Made by a program: the position numbers and the translations under genes. Of a stretch of 64,000 nt of DNA, positions 43,290 to 51,535 are shown in pieces. Within the stretch, counting starts at the first letter, position 1. Each line of letters begins with the position of its first letter. The stretch lies in the NCBI RefSeq assembly GCF_003318255.1, contig NZ_QOCF01000035.1:186001-250000 (forward strand), given 5' to 3'. Origin of the DNA: Ruegeria sp. A3M17. Its GTDB lineage: Bacteria; Pseudomonadota; Alphaproteobacteria; Rhodobacterales; Rhodobacteraceae. Under the pieces are notes generated by a model that saw nothing but the letters and a program-made list of their open reading frames with translations, did no database searches and was not told the origin of the DNA.

Positions 43290-43386
43290 GCGCGCCTGCC
43301 TATCGCACGGCGTAGGTTCCCGCAACGTCGGCCTTGCCTGAACGGATCGGTTCAGCAACTCTCAGACCCAAAGCGGAGGAGAATCC

Positions 43387-43797
43387 ATGCACCCCACAAT
43401 CGAGCGCATGCAAGACGTTGTCGCCAAGGGCGATGAAACCCTGATCCACGAATTGCTGGCCGAAGACGTACGGTTTTCCCCGCCAACTTACTTCAGCACT
43501 TGGACCGGACGCGAACCGGTGGCGGCCGTGCTGGGCCATGTGGGGCAAGTGTTTTCCGACTTCCGCTATCGCCGGATTATGGGTGAAGGCAAGGATTGGG
43601 CGCTGGAGTTTCAGTGCAAGGTCGGGGATTTGGATGCGGTTGGCGTCGATCTGATCACCCTGAATGACGCCGGTTTGATCGAAAACTTCGAAGTGGTCAT
43701 GCGCCCTTATAAGACCATTGGTGCCCTGCGTGAGGCGATGATGGCCCGGGTTATGACGGACGCCCGCTTCCTCGAATACAAAAACGCGCTCAGCTAA
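43387..43797 (+). CDS. SnoaL/NTF2-like protein
   Basis: A 136-residue cone-shaped NTF2-fold protein of the SnoaL type, recognised by IERMQDVVAKGDETLIHELLAEDVRF and WALEFQ..GVDLITLNDAGLI. The role is unknown; family members include isomerases and hydrolases. GGAGGAG precedes the ATG. It is followed 2 bases later by the SGNH hydrolase gene, so the pair is likely an operon. Confidence 0.8.
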   Translation: MHPTIERMQDVVAKGDETLIHELLAEDVRFSPPTYFSTWTGREPVAAVLGHVGQVFSDFRYRRIMGEGKDWALEFQCKVGDLDAVGVDLITLNDAGLIENFEVVMRPYKTIGALREAMMARVMTDARFLEYKNALS

Positions 43798-43799
43798 CC

Positions 43800-44510
43800 A
43801 TGACTGCCCCGATTGCCGCAGATCAGATATTGCGTGTCCCGCTACTGCCGGTTCTGGCAGCACAGGCGATTTCCGTGCGTCGTAACGCTCAGCTGCTGCC
43901 CGAACCGTCCGGCCCGCGCCAAGGGCGCGAAGGGCGCGGCCCCCGGTTGCGGCTGCTCATCGCAGGTGACAGCTCGGCAGCGGGTGTGGGGGCGGGGCGA
44001 CAGCAACAGGCGCTTTCGGGGTTTCTGGTGGCGCGGTTGGCCCGCCATTACAGCGTAGAGTGGCGACTGGAGGCGACAACGGGCCACACAACACAGGATA
44101 CACTGGAACGATTGAACCGCCTTGAAGGCACCTATGACGCCGCTGTGACAGCCTTGGGTGTAAACGACGTCACGCGTGGAGTATCCCGGCAAAAATTCAC
44201 GGCTTTGCAGACCCAACTTCTGGATCATCTGACGAGCAAACTGGGTGTTCGCCATGTCGTGGTTACCGCCGTACCGCAGATGAACCGTTTTCCGGCCTTG
44301 CCCCAGCCGCTGGCCTGGGCACTGGGGCGACAGGCGGCCCGGCTGGATCAGGGTTTGCAAAAGGCCGTTATGGCATTTCCGCAAGCCCGGCACCTGTCAT
44401 TGGAGTTTCCGGATGACCCGGCACTGGCTGCTCCGGACGGATATCACCCAAGCCCCAAAGCCTATCGCTTGTGGGCAGAGGCCGCGGCCGACTTATTGCA
44501 TCAGCGCTGA
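43800..44510 (+). CDS. SGNH/GDSL hydrolase
   Basis: A 236-residue esterase-type hydrolase. Block I is GDSSAAGVG (Ser near residue 58), block III is GVNDVTRG and block V is DGYHPSPKAY, supplying the Asp and His of the triad. No signal peptide is evident. It starts directly after the SnoaL-like gene and overlaps the convergent rarD gene by 10 bases. Confidence 0.85.
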   Translation: MTAPIAADQILRVPLLPVLAAQAISVRRNAQLLPEPSGPRQGREGRGPRLRLLIAGDSSAAGVGAGRQQQALSGFLVARLARHYSVEWRLEATTGHTTQDTLERLNRLEGTYDAAVTALGVNDVTRGVSRQKFTALQTQLLDHLTSKLGVRHVVVTAVPQMNRFPALPQPLAWALGRQAARLDQGLQKAVMAFPQARHLSLEFPDDPALAAPDGYHPSPKAYRLWAEAAADLLHQR

Positions 44511-45409
44511 CGCCGCATCTGACGAATCATCGGGATCGTATAGACCACCAAAGCCGCCCAGATCAGCGGGAACGCGATCATGCGGCCCCGATCGATCTGT
44601 TCACCGAACACAGTAATCGCAGTGATAAAGATCATTGTCGGCGCGATGTACTGCAGGATTCCCATTGTGGACAACCGCACCAATTTGGCCCCGTTGGCAT
44701 AGACCAGCAGCGGAACAGCGGTGACAATGCCGGCACAGGCCAGCAGCATGGTGTCCCCAGCGGCAGCGCCAAAGTGGCCGGTTCCTTTTGCCCCCAACCA
44801 GGTGATGTAGACCAAGGCAGGGATCAGCAGGATCAGAACCTCAAGCAGAAAGCCCTGATTGGGACCGATGGGCAGCGAGCGTTTGAAGAAAGCATAAAAA
44901 CCCCAACTGACCGTCAGGGCCAGCGCAGCCCACGGCAGCCGACCCGCTTCGACGATCAATACCAGCACACCCAAAGCAGCTAACCCCACCGCCGCCAATT
45001 GCGTACGATTCAAAGGCTCACGTAACAGGATTGCTCCTAGTGCAATGCTGAACAGCGGGTTGATGTAATAGCCCAATGCTGCGTCCAATGCGTTACCGCT
45101 GGCAATCGCCCAGACGTAAATGGCCCAATTCACCGAGATCAAAGCCGCTGTCAGACAGGCCATGCCCAGCATTTTCGGGTTTTGTAAGGCAGCCTTCAAA
45201 TCCCTGGTTCGCCCTAGCGCCACCAGCAACAGCCCAGCCACAGGCACCGACCATACAATCCGATGCGCCACGATCTCGACCGGCCCGATATGCGCCAGAG
45301 CTTTCATGTAAAGCGGCAGGAAACCCCATAGAACGTAGGCGGTCACCGCCAGAGCCAATCCCTTTGGCGTGTCCTCATTCTGGGGTGATGTTGCGACGTC
45401 CGCCATCAT
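44501..45409 (-). CDS. rarD: RarD-family EamA transporter
   Basis: A 302-residue ten-helix membrane protein of the RarD subgroup of EamA transporters, recognised by YVLWGFLPLYMKAL near the start and NWAIYVWAIASG in the middle. The substrate is not known. GGAG precedes the tandem ATG codons. The end overlaps the SGNH hydrolase gene. Confidence 0.88.
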   Translation of the reverse strand: MMADVATSPQNEDTPKGLALAVTAYVLWGFLPLYMKALAHIGPVEIVAHRIVWSVPVAGLLLVALGRTRDLKAALQNPKMLGMACLTAALISVNWAIYVWAIASGNALDAALGYYINPLFSIALGAILLREPLNRTQLAAVGLAALGVLVLIVEAGRLPWAALALTVSWGFYAFFKRSLPIGPNQGFLLEVLILLIPALVYITWLGAKGTGHFGAAAGDTMLLACAGIVTAVPLLVYANGAKLVRLSTMGILQYIAPTMIFITAITVFGEQIDRGRMIAFPLIWAALVVYTIPMIRQMRRQR

Positions 45410-45507
45410 GGATCTCCGGGTGATACCGTTTGTCTATACGGCTGTTCCGGAGGGTTTGGAAACTGCGAAAACCGTGAACGGTCGCATCAAGAAAATTGAT
45501 ATGTACC

Positions 45508-45535
45508 AATAAAACGGGGCGCCGAGGCGCCCCGT
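45508..45535 (-). terminator. Rho-independent terminator of the FAD-GcvT operon
   Basis: ACGGGGCG and CGCCCCGT arms close a short loop (45514-45535), followed on the minus strand by TTTTATT. It lies 17 bases after the stop of the last gene of the minus-strand operon. Confidence 0.88.
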
Positions 45536-45551
45536 GTGTCGAACCTTGGCG

Positions 45552-48005
45552 TTAAACTTTAACGCGCTCGGATTTTGGGTCGTACATCGGCTTGAGCGAC
45601 GCCTCGGCTTTGACTTTGACGCCGCACACATCAATCTCGTACGTCGAGGCCAACACGTCAGCGGCCTTTTCGCCTTCACAGGGCACATAACCCAGACCGA
45701 TCGCGCCGCCCAGAGTGTGGCCATAGTTGCCCGAGGACAGATAGCCAACATACTCGCCGTCCCGGATGATCGGCTCGTTATGGAACAACAGCGGTTCCGG
45801 ATCGGTCAGCTTGAACTGAACCAAACGGTTATGCGGTCCGCTTTCCTTGCGCGCGATCACCGCCTCGCGACCAATGAAGTCGCTGCCCTTGTCAACCTTG
45901 ACGGCAAAGCCAAGACCGGCATCGACCACATGGTCCTCGCAAGTGATGTCGTGGCCGAAGTGGCGGAAGCCTTTTTCGATCCGGGCGCTGTCCATCATAT
46001 GCATCCCGCACAGTTTTAGCCCCATATCCTGACCTGCTTCGTGCAGGGTTTCGAACACGTGACCTGCCATGTCAGACGAGACGTAGATTTCCCAGCCAAG
46101 CTCTCCCACATAGGTCACGCGGTGTGCTCGAGCCAGACCCATGCCAATCTCGATATCCTGCGCGGTGCCAAACGGATTGGTCGCGTTGGTGAAATCGTTG
46201 GGCGAGACCTTTTCAAGCAGCGTACGCGCATTTGGACCCATAATGGCCAGTACACCCTCACCCGCCGTGACATCGGTGATGACGACGTTAAAGTTGCCCG
46301 CATGGCGCTGCATCCAGGTCTGGTCAGCCAAACGGGTCGCTGCCGGAGTGACCACCATATATGCGATCTCGGTCAGGCGGGTGACGGTCACGTCCGCCTC
46401 AATCCCGCCTGCGCGATTAAGGAACTGAGTATAGACAATCTTGCCATTCGGGACCGAGTAATCGCTGCCACCGATATAGTTCATGAACGCTTCGGCATCA
46501 GGACCGTCGACGCGGATCTTGCCGAACGACGACATGTCGTACATGCCGACATTCTCGCGCACGGCTTTATGTTCGGCAGCCGAGTTCTCAAACCAGTTCT
46601 GGCGTTTCCAACTGTATTGGTATTCGCGCTCCTGCCCTTCGTTCGCGAACCAGTTGGCACGTTCCCAACCCGCCAACTCGCCCATGACCGCGCCCAGTTC
46701 CAGCAGGTGGTGGTGGAACGGGGTCCGACGCACGCCGCGCGCGGTGGCTTTTTGGCGATAGGGATAATGGTCAGCGTATAGCAGGCCTAGCGTCTCTTTC
46801 GAGCGCTCAAACAGGTACTGCTTATTGCCCTGGAACGGCTGCATCCGGCTGATGTCCACGTCTCCCAGATCGAACGGTTTTTCACCGCTGTCCATCCATT
46901 CGGCCAGCGCCATGCCAGCGCCACCGGCGGACTGGATGCCGATTGAGTTGAAGCCCGCCGCGACCCAGACATTGTCCATCTCAGGCGCGAGGCCCAGATG
47001 ATAGGCGTCATCGGGGGTAAACGACTCGGGCCCATTGAAGAAGGTGTGAATACCCGCTTCGGCCAGCATCGGCATACGTTCACACGCAGCTTCGAGGATC
47101 GGTTCGAAATGGTCGAAATCCTCGGGCAGCTGGTCGAATTCAAAGGTGTCAGGAATACCGCCCATCGCCCAGGGCTTGGCATTCGGTTCAAATGCACCCA
47201 ACAGGATTTTGCCTGCGTCCTCTTTGTAATACGCGCATTCATCAGGAACGCGCAGAACCGGCAACTGCGTCAGGCCCTCGATGTTTTCGGTGACGATGTA
47301 GAAGTGTTCGCAGGCATGAAGCGGGACGTTGGCGCCAGCCATACGGCCAACCTGATGCCCCCACATACCGGCGCAGTTCACCACCATGTCGCATTCGATG
47401 TGACCAGATGCGCTGCCGTCATCCGCGACCCAGTCAACGCCGGTCACCTTGCGGCCCTGCTTGACGATGTCAGTGACTTTTACGCGTTCTTTGACGATAC
47501 CACCGCGTTGACGGGCCCCCTTGGCCAACGCCAAGGCGATGTTGGCCGGATCGCCTTGACCGTCCAACGGAAGGTATACGGCCCCTTTGACGCCTTCGAG
47601 GTTGATGTGGGGATACAGTTCCTGAACACGCTCATTCTCGATTTCTTCGACCTCGACGCCGAAAGCGCGCGCCATGGCTGCCTGACGGTAGATCTCTTCT
47701 TTGCGCTCTTCGGTTAGCGCAACAGTGATTGATCCGCAGCGTTTAAAGCCTGTGGCCACACCAGTTTCTTCCTCGAGCGAGCCATAAAGTTCCTGACTGT
47801 ATTTCGCCAGTTTCGTCATGTTCGCCGTTGCGCGCAGCTGGGCGATCAGACCCGCCGCATGCCAGGTCGTGCCGCTGGTCAGCTGCTTACGCTCCAGCAG
47901 GACAACATCTTTCCAGCCTTTCTTGGTCAGATGATACGCCACCGAACATCCGATGACACCGCCACCGATGATGACAACACGGGCCTTGTTTGGAAGATCA
48001 GCCAT
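45552..48005 (-). CDS. FAD-dependent N-demethylating dehydrogenase fused to GcvT (dimethylglycine/sarcosine dehydrogenase-like)
   Basis: An 817-residue flavoenzyme. An FAD-binding DAO domain (residues 1-370) carries the GGGVIGCSVAYHL loop and TTWHAAG, whose His is the covalent FAD site in dimethylglycine dehydrogenase. A FAO_M linker follows, then GcvT and its C-terminal barrel (about 430-815), which bind tetrahydrofolate and trap the methyl carbon as 5,10-methylene-THF. The exact methylamine is not determined. It is last in a long minus-strand gene set, 89 bases after the GlxA-like regulator. A second copy lies 3.5 kb upstream. The start at 48005 gives the family N-terminus MADLPNKARVV. Confidence 0.88.
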   Translation of the reverse strand: MADLPNKARVVIIGGGVIGCSVAYHLTKKGWKDVVLLERKQLTSGTTWHAAGLIAQLRATANMTKLAKYSQELYGSLEEETGVATGFKRCGSITVALTEERKEEIYRQAAMARAFGVEVEEIENERVQELYPHINLEGVKGAVYLPLDGQGDPANIALALAKGARQRGGIVKERVKVTDIVKQGRKVTGVDWVADDGSASGHIECDMVVNCAGMWGHQVGRMAGANVPLHACEHFYIVTENIEGLTQLPVLRVPDECAYYKEDAGKILLGAFEPNAKPWAMGGIPDTFEFDQLPEDFDHFEPILEAACERMPMLAEAGIHTFFNGPESFTPDDAYHLGLAPEMDNVWVAAGFNSIGIQSAGGAGMALAEWMDSGEKPFDLGDVDISRMQPFQGNKQYLFERSKETLGLLYADHYPYRQKATARGVRRTPFHHHLLELGAVMGELAGWERANWFANEGQEREYQYSWKRQNWFENSAAEHKAVRENVGMYDMSSFGKIRVDGPDAEAFMNYIGGSDYSVPNGKIVYTQFLNRAGGIEADVTVTRLTEIAYMVVTPAATRLADQTWMQRHAGNFNVVITDVTAGEGVLAIMGPNARTLLEKVSPNDFTNATNPFGTAQDIEIGMGLARAHRVTYVGELGWEIYVSSDMAGHVFETLHEAGQDMGLKLCGMHMMDSARIEKGFRHFGHDITCEDHVVDAGLGFAVKVDKGSDFIGREAVIARKESGPHNRLVQFKLTDPEPLLFHNEPIIRDGEYVGYLSSGNYGHTLGGAIGLGYVPCEGEKAADVLASTYEIDVCGVKVKAEASLKPMYDPKSERVKV

Positions 48006-48094
48006 TCTCATGATTCCGATTTATGAGTTTCCACCCAAAATGACATGGAAGAGCGACACAGAATGCACGAAAAACGTCAGTCCATTCGCAAAAA

Positions 48095-49069
48095 TCAACG
48101 TTGTTTGAGTTGCCGTTTTTCGCGTCTCAGCACAAAGGGTGTCACGCCGAAAAAGCTTTTGTAGACCGACGAGAAACCGTTGGGAAACCCGCAGGCAAGA
48201 CCAATTTCGCGAACGCTCATCGTTGTGTTCAGCAGCAAGTTATTGGCTTTTGCCAGCCGCATTTCGCGGTAAAAGCCATTGGGCGTGGTTCCGAAATAGT
48301 TCTTGAACTTCCGTTCCAGCGACCGGTTCGAGAGCATTAGCGCTTCGACGATTTCGTTAATCGGCAGCGGGTCTTCGATATTGGCCTGCATCACCTTGAT
48401 GCACTGGTCCAGTTTGGCGTCACCCGTGGCGGTGGTTTTTGATCCGGAAAATGGCTGGAGCGACGAGAAGTCCCGGATGTTTTCGTGCAGCATGATGTCG
48501 GCCACCGTCATTCTGGTAGGCCCGGAAATGTGACGCCCGATCACCGCCAGCGCGACATCGATAGTCGCCTCCATCCCCGCGCAGGTCACCACGGCGCCCT
48601 GCTCCGTTGCAATCGACAGTTTGGCCTCGAACTGAGCCCGACGCTCACGCAGGAAGGAGGCGTTTTCCCAATGGGTCGACATGTCCTCGGTCCCCTGCTC
48701 GTCGATGTAGCGGCTTGCAGCTTCGGACAGTAAAAAAACCTGTGCACCGCGGAAAGTATAATCCGACACAACACGCCCCAGCGACAGATCAGGATGATCG
48801 GGGTCGGAATTTCCGATGACGAACAAGTAGTCCGCGTTGGGCTGCGACGGAATGCGGTCGGTCTGGATTGTTGCCTCGCTGCTGCTGGCGACCGGGCCAC
48901 CCCTGAGAGAGCGATAAGCATAAGTGAATGGCGGACTCGGGCAAACGCGGTTGGCCAGCCGCAGCACCTCAACCAATGACGCCAGTTCCAGCAGCACATA
49001 GCCCGGCGCGACAACGATGTCGAAATGTCGCTGCGCGTTAGAAGCCGGGATGTTCGACGGCGATGGCAT
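48095..49069 (-). CDS. GlxA/GbdR-like AraC-family regulator
   Basis: A 324-residue regulator with an N-terminal DJ-1/PfpI-like amidotransferase domain (about residues 10-190) and a C-terminal AraC double helix-turn-helix (ALMLSNRSLERKFKNYFG, then VREIGLACGFPNGFSSVYKSFFG). GbdR, which controls glycine betaine catabolism in Pseudomonas, has this layout. Because the neighbours are methyl-removing enzymes, a betaine or dimethylglycine response is plausible but unproven. AGAGGAAAG precedes the ATG at 49069. It lies 10 bases after the homocysteine S-methyltransferase. Confidence 0.85.
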   Translation of the reverse strand: MPSPSNIPASNAQRHFDIVVAPGYVLLELASLVEVLRLANRVCPSPPFTYAYRSLRGGPVASSSEATIQTDRIPSQPNADYLFVIGNSDPDHPDLSLGRVVSDYTFRGAQVFLLSEAASRYIDEQGTEDMSTHWENASFLRERRAQFEAKLSIATEQGAVVTCAGMEATIDVALAVIGRHISGPTRMTVADIMLHENIRDFSSLQPFSGSKTTATGDAKLDQCIKVMQANIEDPLPINEIVEALMLSNRSLERKFKNYFGTTPNGFYREMRLAKANNLLLNTTMSVREIGLACGFPNGFSSVYKSFFGVTPFVLRREKRQLKQR

Positions 49070-49079
49070 CACTTTCCTC

Positions 49080-49973
49080 TCAGACAATCCGGTGCCCGGC
49101 GGACCGCAATCGATCGGCAAGGACCTCAATGTGGTCCGGCCCGACTTCGCAGCATCCGCCAACAATCGTTGCCCCCTGCGCTACCCATTCCATGGCATGA
49201 TCGGCATAAGCCTCGGGTCCAAGATCGTGGCGTTGTGTCAACACGTCGACAGTCGGCGCGTCTTTCAGAAAATCCTGTGCAATCCCGGTGAACCCGTTTG
49301 CATAGGCCCCAAATGGCCGCCCCATCGTGGCGATGACCTTCAGCGCAGCAGGAACGGCCTCGGGGCGGGAACAGTTTATCAGAACAGCGTCAGGGTTGAA
49401 CCGATCCACAAGAGGCGCAATATCGGCAAGAAGTTCACCGGACCGCAGCCGTGTTCCGTCATCATCCATCACAGAAAGCGCCAGCCAGACCGGTTTGCCT
49501 GCCTCAGCCGTGCCGCGCAGGGCCCCTTCGGCCTCTTGCACCGAGGAAACGGTTTCGATCAGGAATAGGTCGACGTCATCGGACATGAGGGTAACCAACT
49601 CGGCAAACTTTTTGGCGGCGTCTTCCACATCAGGTTTCAGATCGGGGCGATAAGACGCCAGCAAAGGACCTAGCGCCCCGGCGACGCGCCCGGAACCGCC
49701 CGTGCGTGCGAGGTTCGCCTGGGTAACCGCAGCACGGACCAGGTCGGGCAGTTGATCCTCCATATCCAGACGCTCCAGTCGAGAACGATGGACCGCGTAG
49801 GTGTTGGTCGTTGCGACCGTCGCACCACGGCGGAAGTACTCGGCATGGACCTCCTCCACCAATTCAGGATGGTCGATCATCACGCGCGTCGACCACAGCG
49901 GCGTGGGTTTGTCCCCACTGCGTTTGACCAGTTCCTGCCCGATCGAGCCATCCAGAAGCGTGATATCCGCCAT
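49080..49973 (-). CDS. Homocysteine S-methyltransferase family protein
   Basis: A 297-residue TIM-barrel methyltransferase. The zinc ligands are seen as a Cys in LINCSRPE (near residue 201) and the CC pair in GGCCEVGP (near 273), as in betaine-homocysteine and S-methylmethionine methyltransferases. It transfers a methyl group to homocysteine. The donor is unknown; the neighbourhood suggests glycine betaine. GGGAGG lies before the ATG. The gaps to its operon neighbours are 10 and 12 bases. Confidence 0.85.
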   Translation of the reverse strand: MADITLLDGSIGQELVKRSGDKPTPLWSTRVMIDHPELVEEVHAEYFRRGATVATTNTYAVHRSRLERLDMEDQLPDLVRAAVTQANLARTGGSGRVAGALGPLLASYRPDLKPDVEDAAKKFAELVTLMSDDVDLFLIETVSSVQEAEGALRGTAEAGKPVWLALSVMDDDGTRLRSGELLADIAPLVDRFNPDAVLINCSRPEAVPAALKVIATMGRPFGAYANGFTGIAQDFLKDAPTVDVLTQRHDLGPEAYADHAMEWVAQGATIVGGCCEVGPDHIEVLADRLRSAGHRIV

Positions 49974-49985
49974 TTGCCAACCTCC

Positions 49986-51038
49986 CTACGGAATTAGAAC
50001 GAGCTTTCCCGGCAGCGCCTTGGACTGAAAATCCTCTTGCGCCTTGGCGATGTCTTTTAGTGGATAGGTTTTGGCAACCAAAGGTTTGATGCGGCCTGCA
50101 TTCATCATCTCGACAAGACGACCAAAGACTTCAAATGCCTGATGTGTGCAGCCATGAATCGTGATGTCGCGCAGGTAGATCTCGCGCAGGTCAGCCTGCA
50201 CTATCGGTCCTGCGATTGCCCCGGAAACGGCATAATGACCGCCGGGTTTCAGGGCCAGAATCAGGCCGGGCCATGCCGGGCCTCCGACAACGTCGATCAC
50301 GACGTCGAACATGTCCTTGGGCAGCGGCGCGTTGCGGTCAAAAGTGTCCACGGCCCCCTGCGCTTTGACCACCTCGGCCTTGGTTGAACCCGTAACGCCC
50401 CAAACTGTCGCCCCGCGCAGCGCCGCCAGTTGCACGGCGGCAAGGCCCACGCCACCCGAGGCACCGGTAATCAGCGCCTTATGCCCCGCGGTCACGCCAG
50501 CGCGGGTCAACAGATTTTCGGCTGTGCCAAATGCACAGGGGATGGCGGCGATTTCGACATCTGACAGGGGTGAGGTCGTCACGTCATACAGGTCGTCGGC
50601 CTGAACCAGACAGTACTGCGCAAACGCGCCGTCGATTTCATAGCCTAATGCGATAAAGCCAGTCGGATTGCCGGGACGCGGGCGTGGCAGGTTGATCGGG
50701 CCGGTCACCCGTTGCCCGGCCTGAAACCCGGTCTCTTGCCCTGCCAATTCGACTATCCCACACAGATCGCCACCCTGAATGCGCGGAAACGCCAACGCAC
50801 CTCCCCAGCCTCCAGCATCAACATCCTGATCAACGGCGTCCGTTGCCCCGGTCACGTCCGAGGAATACCAGCCGACCCGTGTATTGATGTCCGTGTTGTT
50901 TACCGCTGCTGCCGCGACCCGAACCAGAACCTGCCCCGGTCCGGGCGTTAGGACCGGAATATCCTCGCGCCATTCCAGCGCTTCGGGACCGCCGTGGCGC
51001 GTCAGGTAAACGCCGGACATTTTCGTGGGCGTGGTCAT
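49986..51038 (-). CDS. Medium-chain zinc-type dehydrogenase/quinone oxidoreductase
   Basis: A 350-residue MDR-family protein: N-terminal GroES-like domain and a Rossmann domain with GASGGVGLAAVQLAAL (near residue 190). The active-site zinc cysteines of true alcohol dehydrogenases are not obvious, so it may be a quinone-oxidoreductase-type enzyme using NADPH. AGGG precedes the ATG. It sits 2 bases after the cupin gene and 12 before the methyltransferase gene, in the same operon. Its substrate in this pathway is unknown. Confidence 0.82.
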   Translation of the reverse strand: MTTPTKMSGVYLTRHGGPEALEWREDIPVLTPGPGQVLVRVAAAAVNNTDINTRVGWYSSDVTGATDAVDQDVDAGGWGGALAFPRIQGGDLCGIVELAGQETGFQAGQRVTGPINLPRPRPGNPTGFIALGYEIDGAFAQYCLVQADDLYDVTTSPLSDVEIAAIPCAFGTAENLLTRAGVTAGHKALITGASGGVGLAAVQLAALRGATVWGVTGSTKAEVVKAQGAVDTFDRNAPLPKDMFDVVIDVVGGPAWPGLILALKPGGHYAVSGAIAGPIVQADLREIYLRDITIHGCTHQAFEVFGRLVEMMNAGRIKPLVAKTYPLKDIAKAQEDFQSKALPGKLVLIP

Positions 51039-51040
51039 CT

Positions 51041-51517
51041 TCAGACCCTGTCTTCCGGATGGGCTGGAACCGGCCCCATCGGCACAATGTCATAGCGCGC
51101 GTTCAACTCGGCCATTTTCGCCTCATCTGCAAAGTCTGCCTCAGTCATTGTCGCCAGTTCGGCCAGAAACCCGTCGAACCCCGAGGGCTGAAAGATCATC
51201 AGCATTCTGGCGGGCGCGCCATCGGCGACACGACACGCATGGGGTACTCCGGGCGGGACATGCATGGTTGTGCCCGGAGTACAGCGATGCCAGTCGCCAT
51301 CAACGTAGAAATCCACCGCGCCTTCCAGAAAGTAGAAAGTCTCGGCGTGGGTATCATGGCGATGAAGGCCAAGCGCGAAGCTGGCCTTCAGATTGTCTTC
51401 CATGAGCGTGTATGCGCCATCGGTATCCTGACCAGACACCTTCACAAAGGTGTGGTCATTTTCCCAGTCATAGTTGGGACCCTCACCAGGTCCCAGTTTG
51501 GCGTATCGTTTGCTCAT
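51041..51517 (-). CDS. Cupin-domain protein
   Basis: A 158-residue single cupin. The two metal motifs are visible: a GLHRHDTHAETFYFLEG segment (motif 1, near residue 50) and PPGVPHACRV (motif 2, near 87). Such proteins can be dioxygenases, isomerases or storage proteins; nothing fixes the role here. GGAG lies 7 bases before the ATG. It lies between the first FAD-GcvT gene and the dehydrogenase gene. Confidence 0.8.
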   Translation of the reverse strand: MSKRYAKLGPGEGPNYDWENDHTFVKVSGQDTDGAYTLMEDNLKASFALGLHRHDTHAETFYFLEGAVDFYVDGDWHRCTPGTTMHVPPGVPHACRVADGAPARMLMIFQPSGFDGFLAELATMTEADFADEAKMAELNARYDIVPMGPVPAHPEDRV

Positions 51518-51535
51518 GGTGGTCTCCGTGAGAAT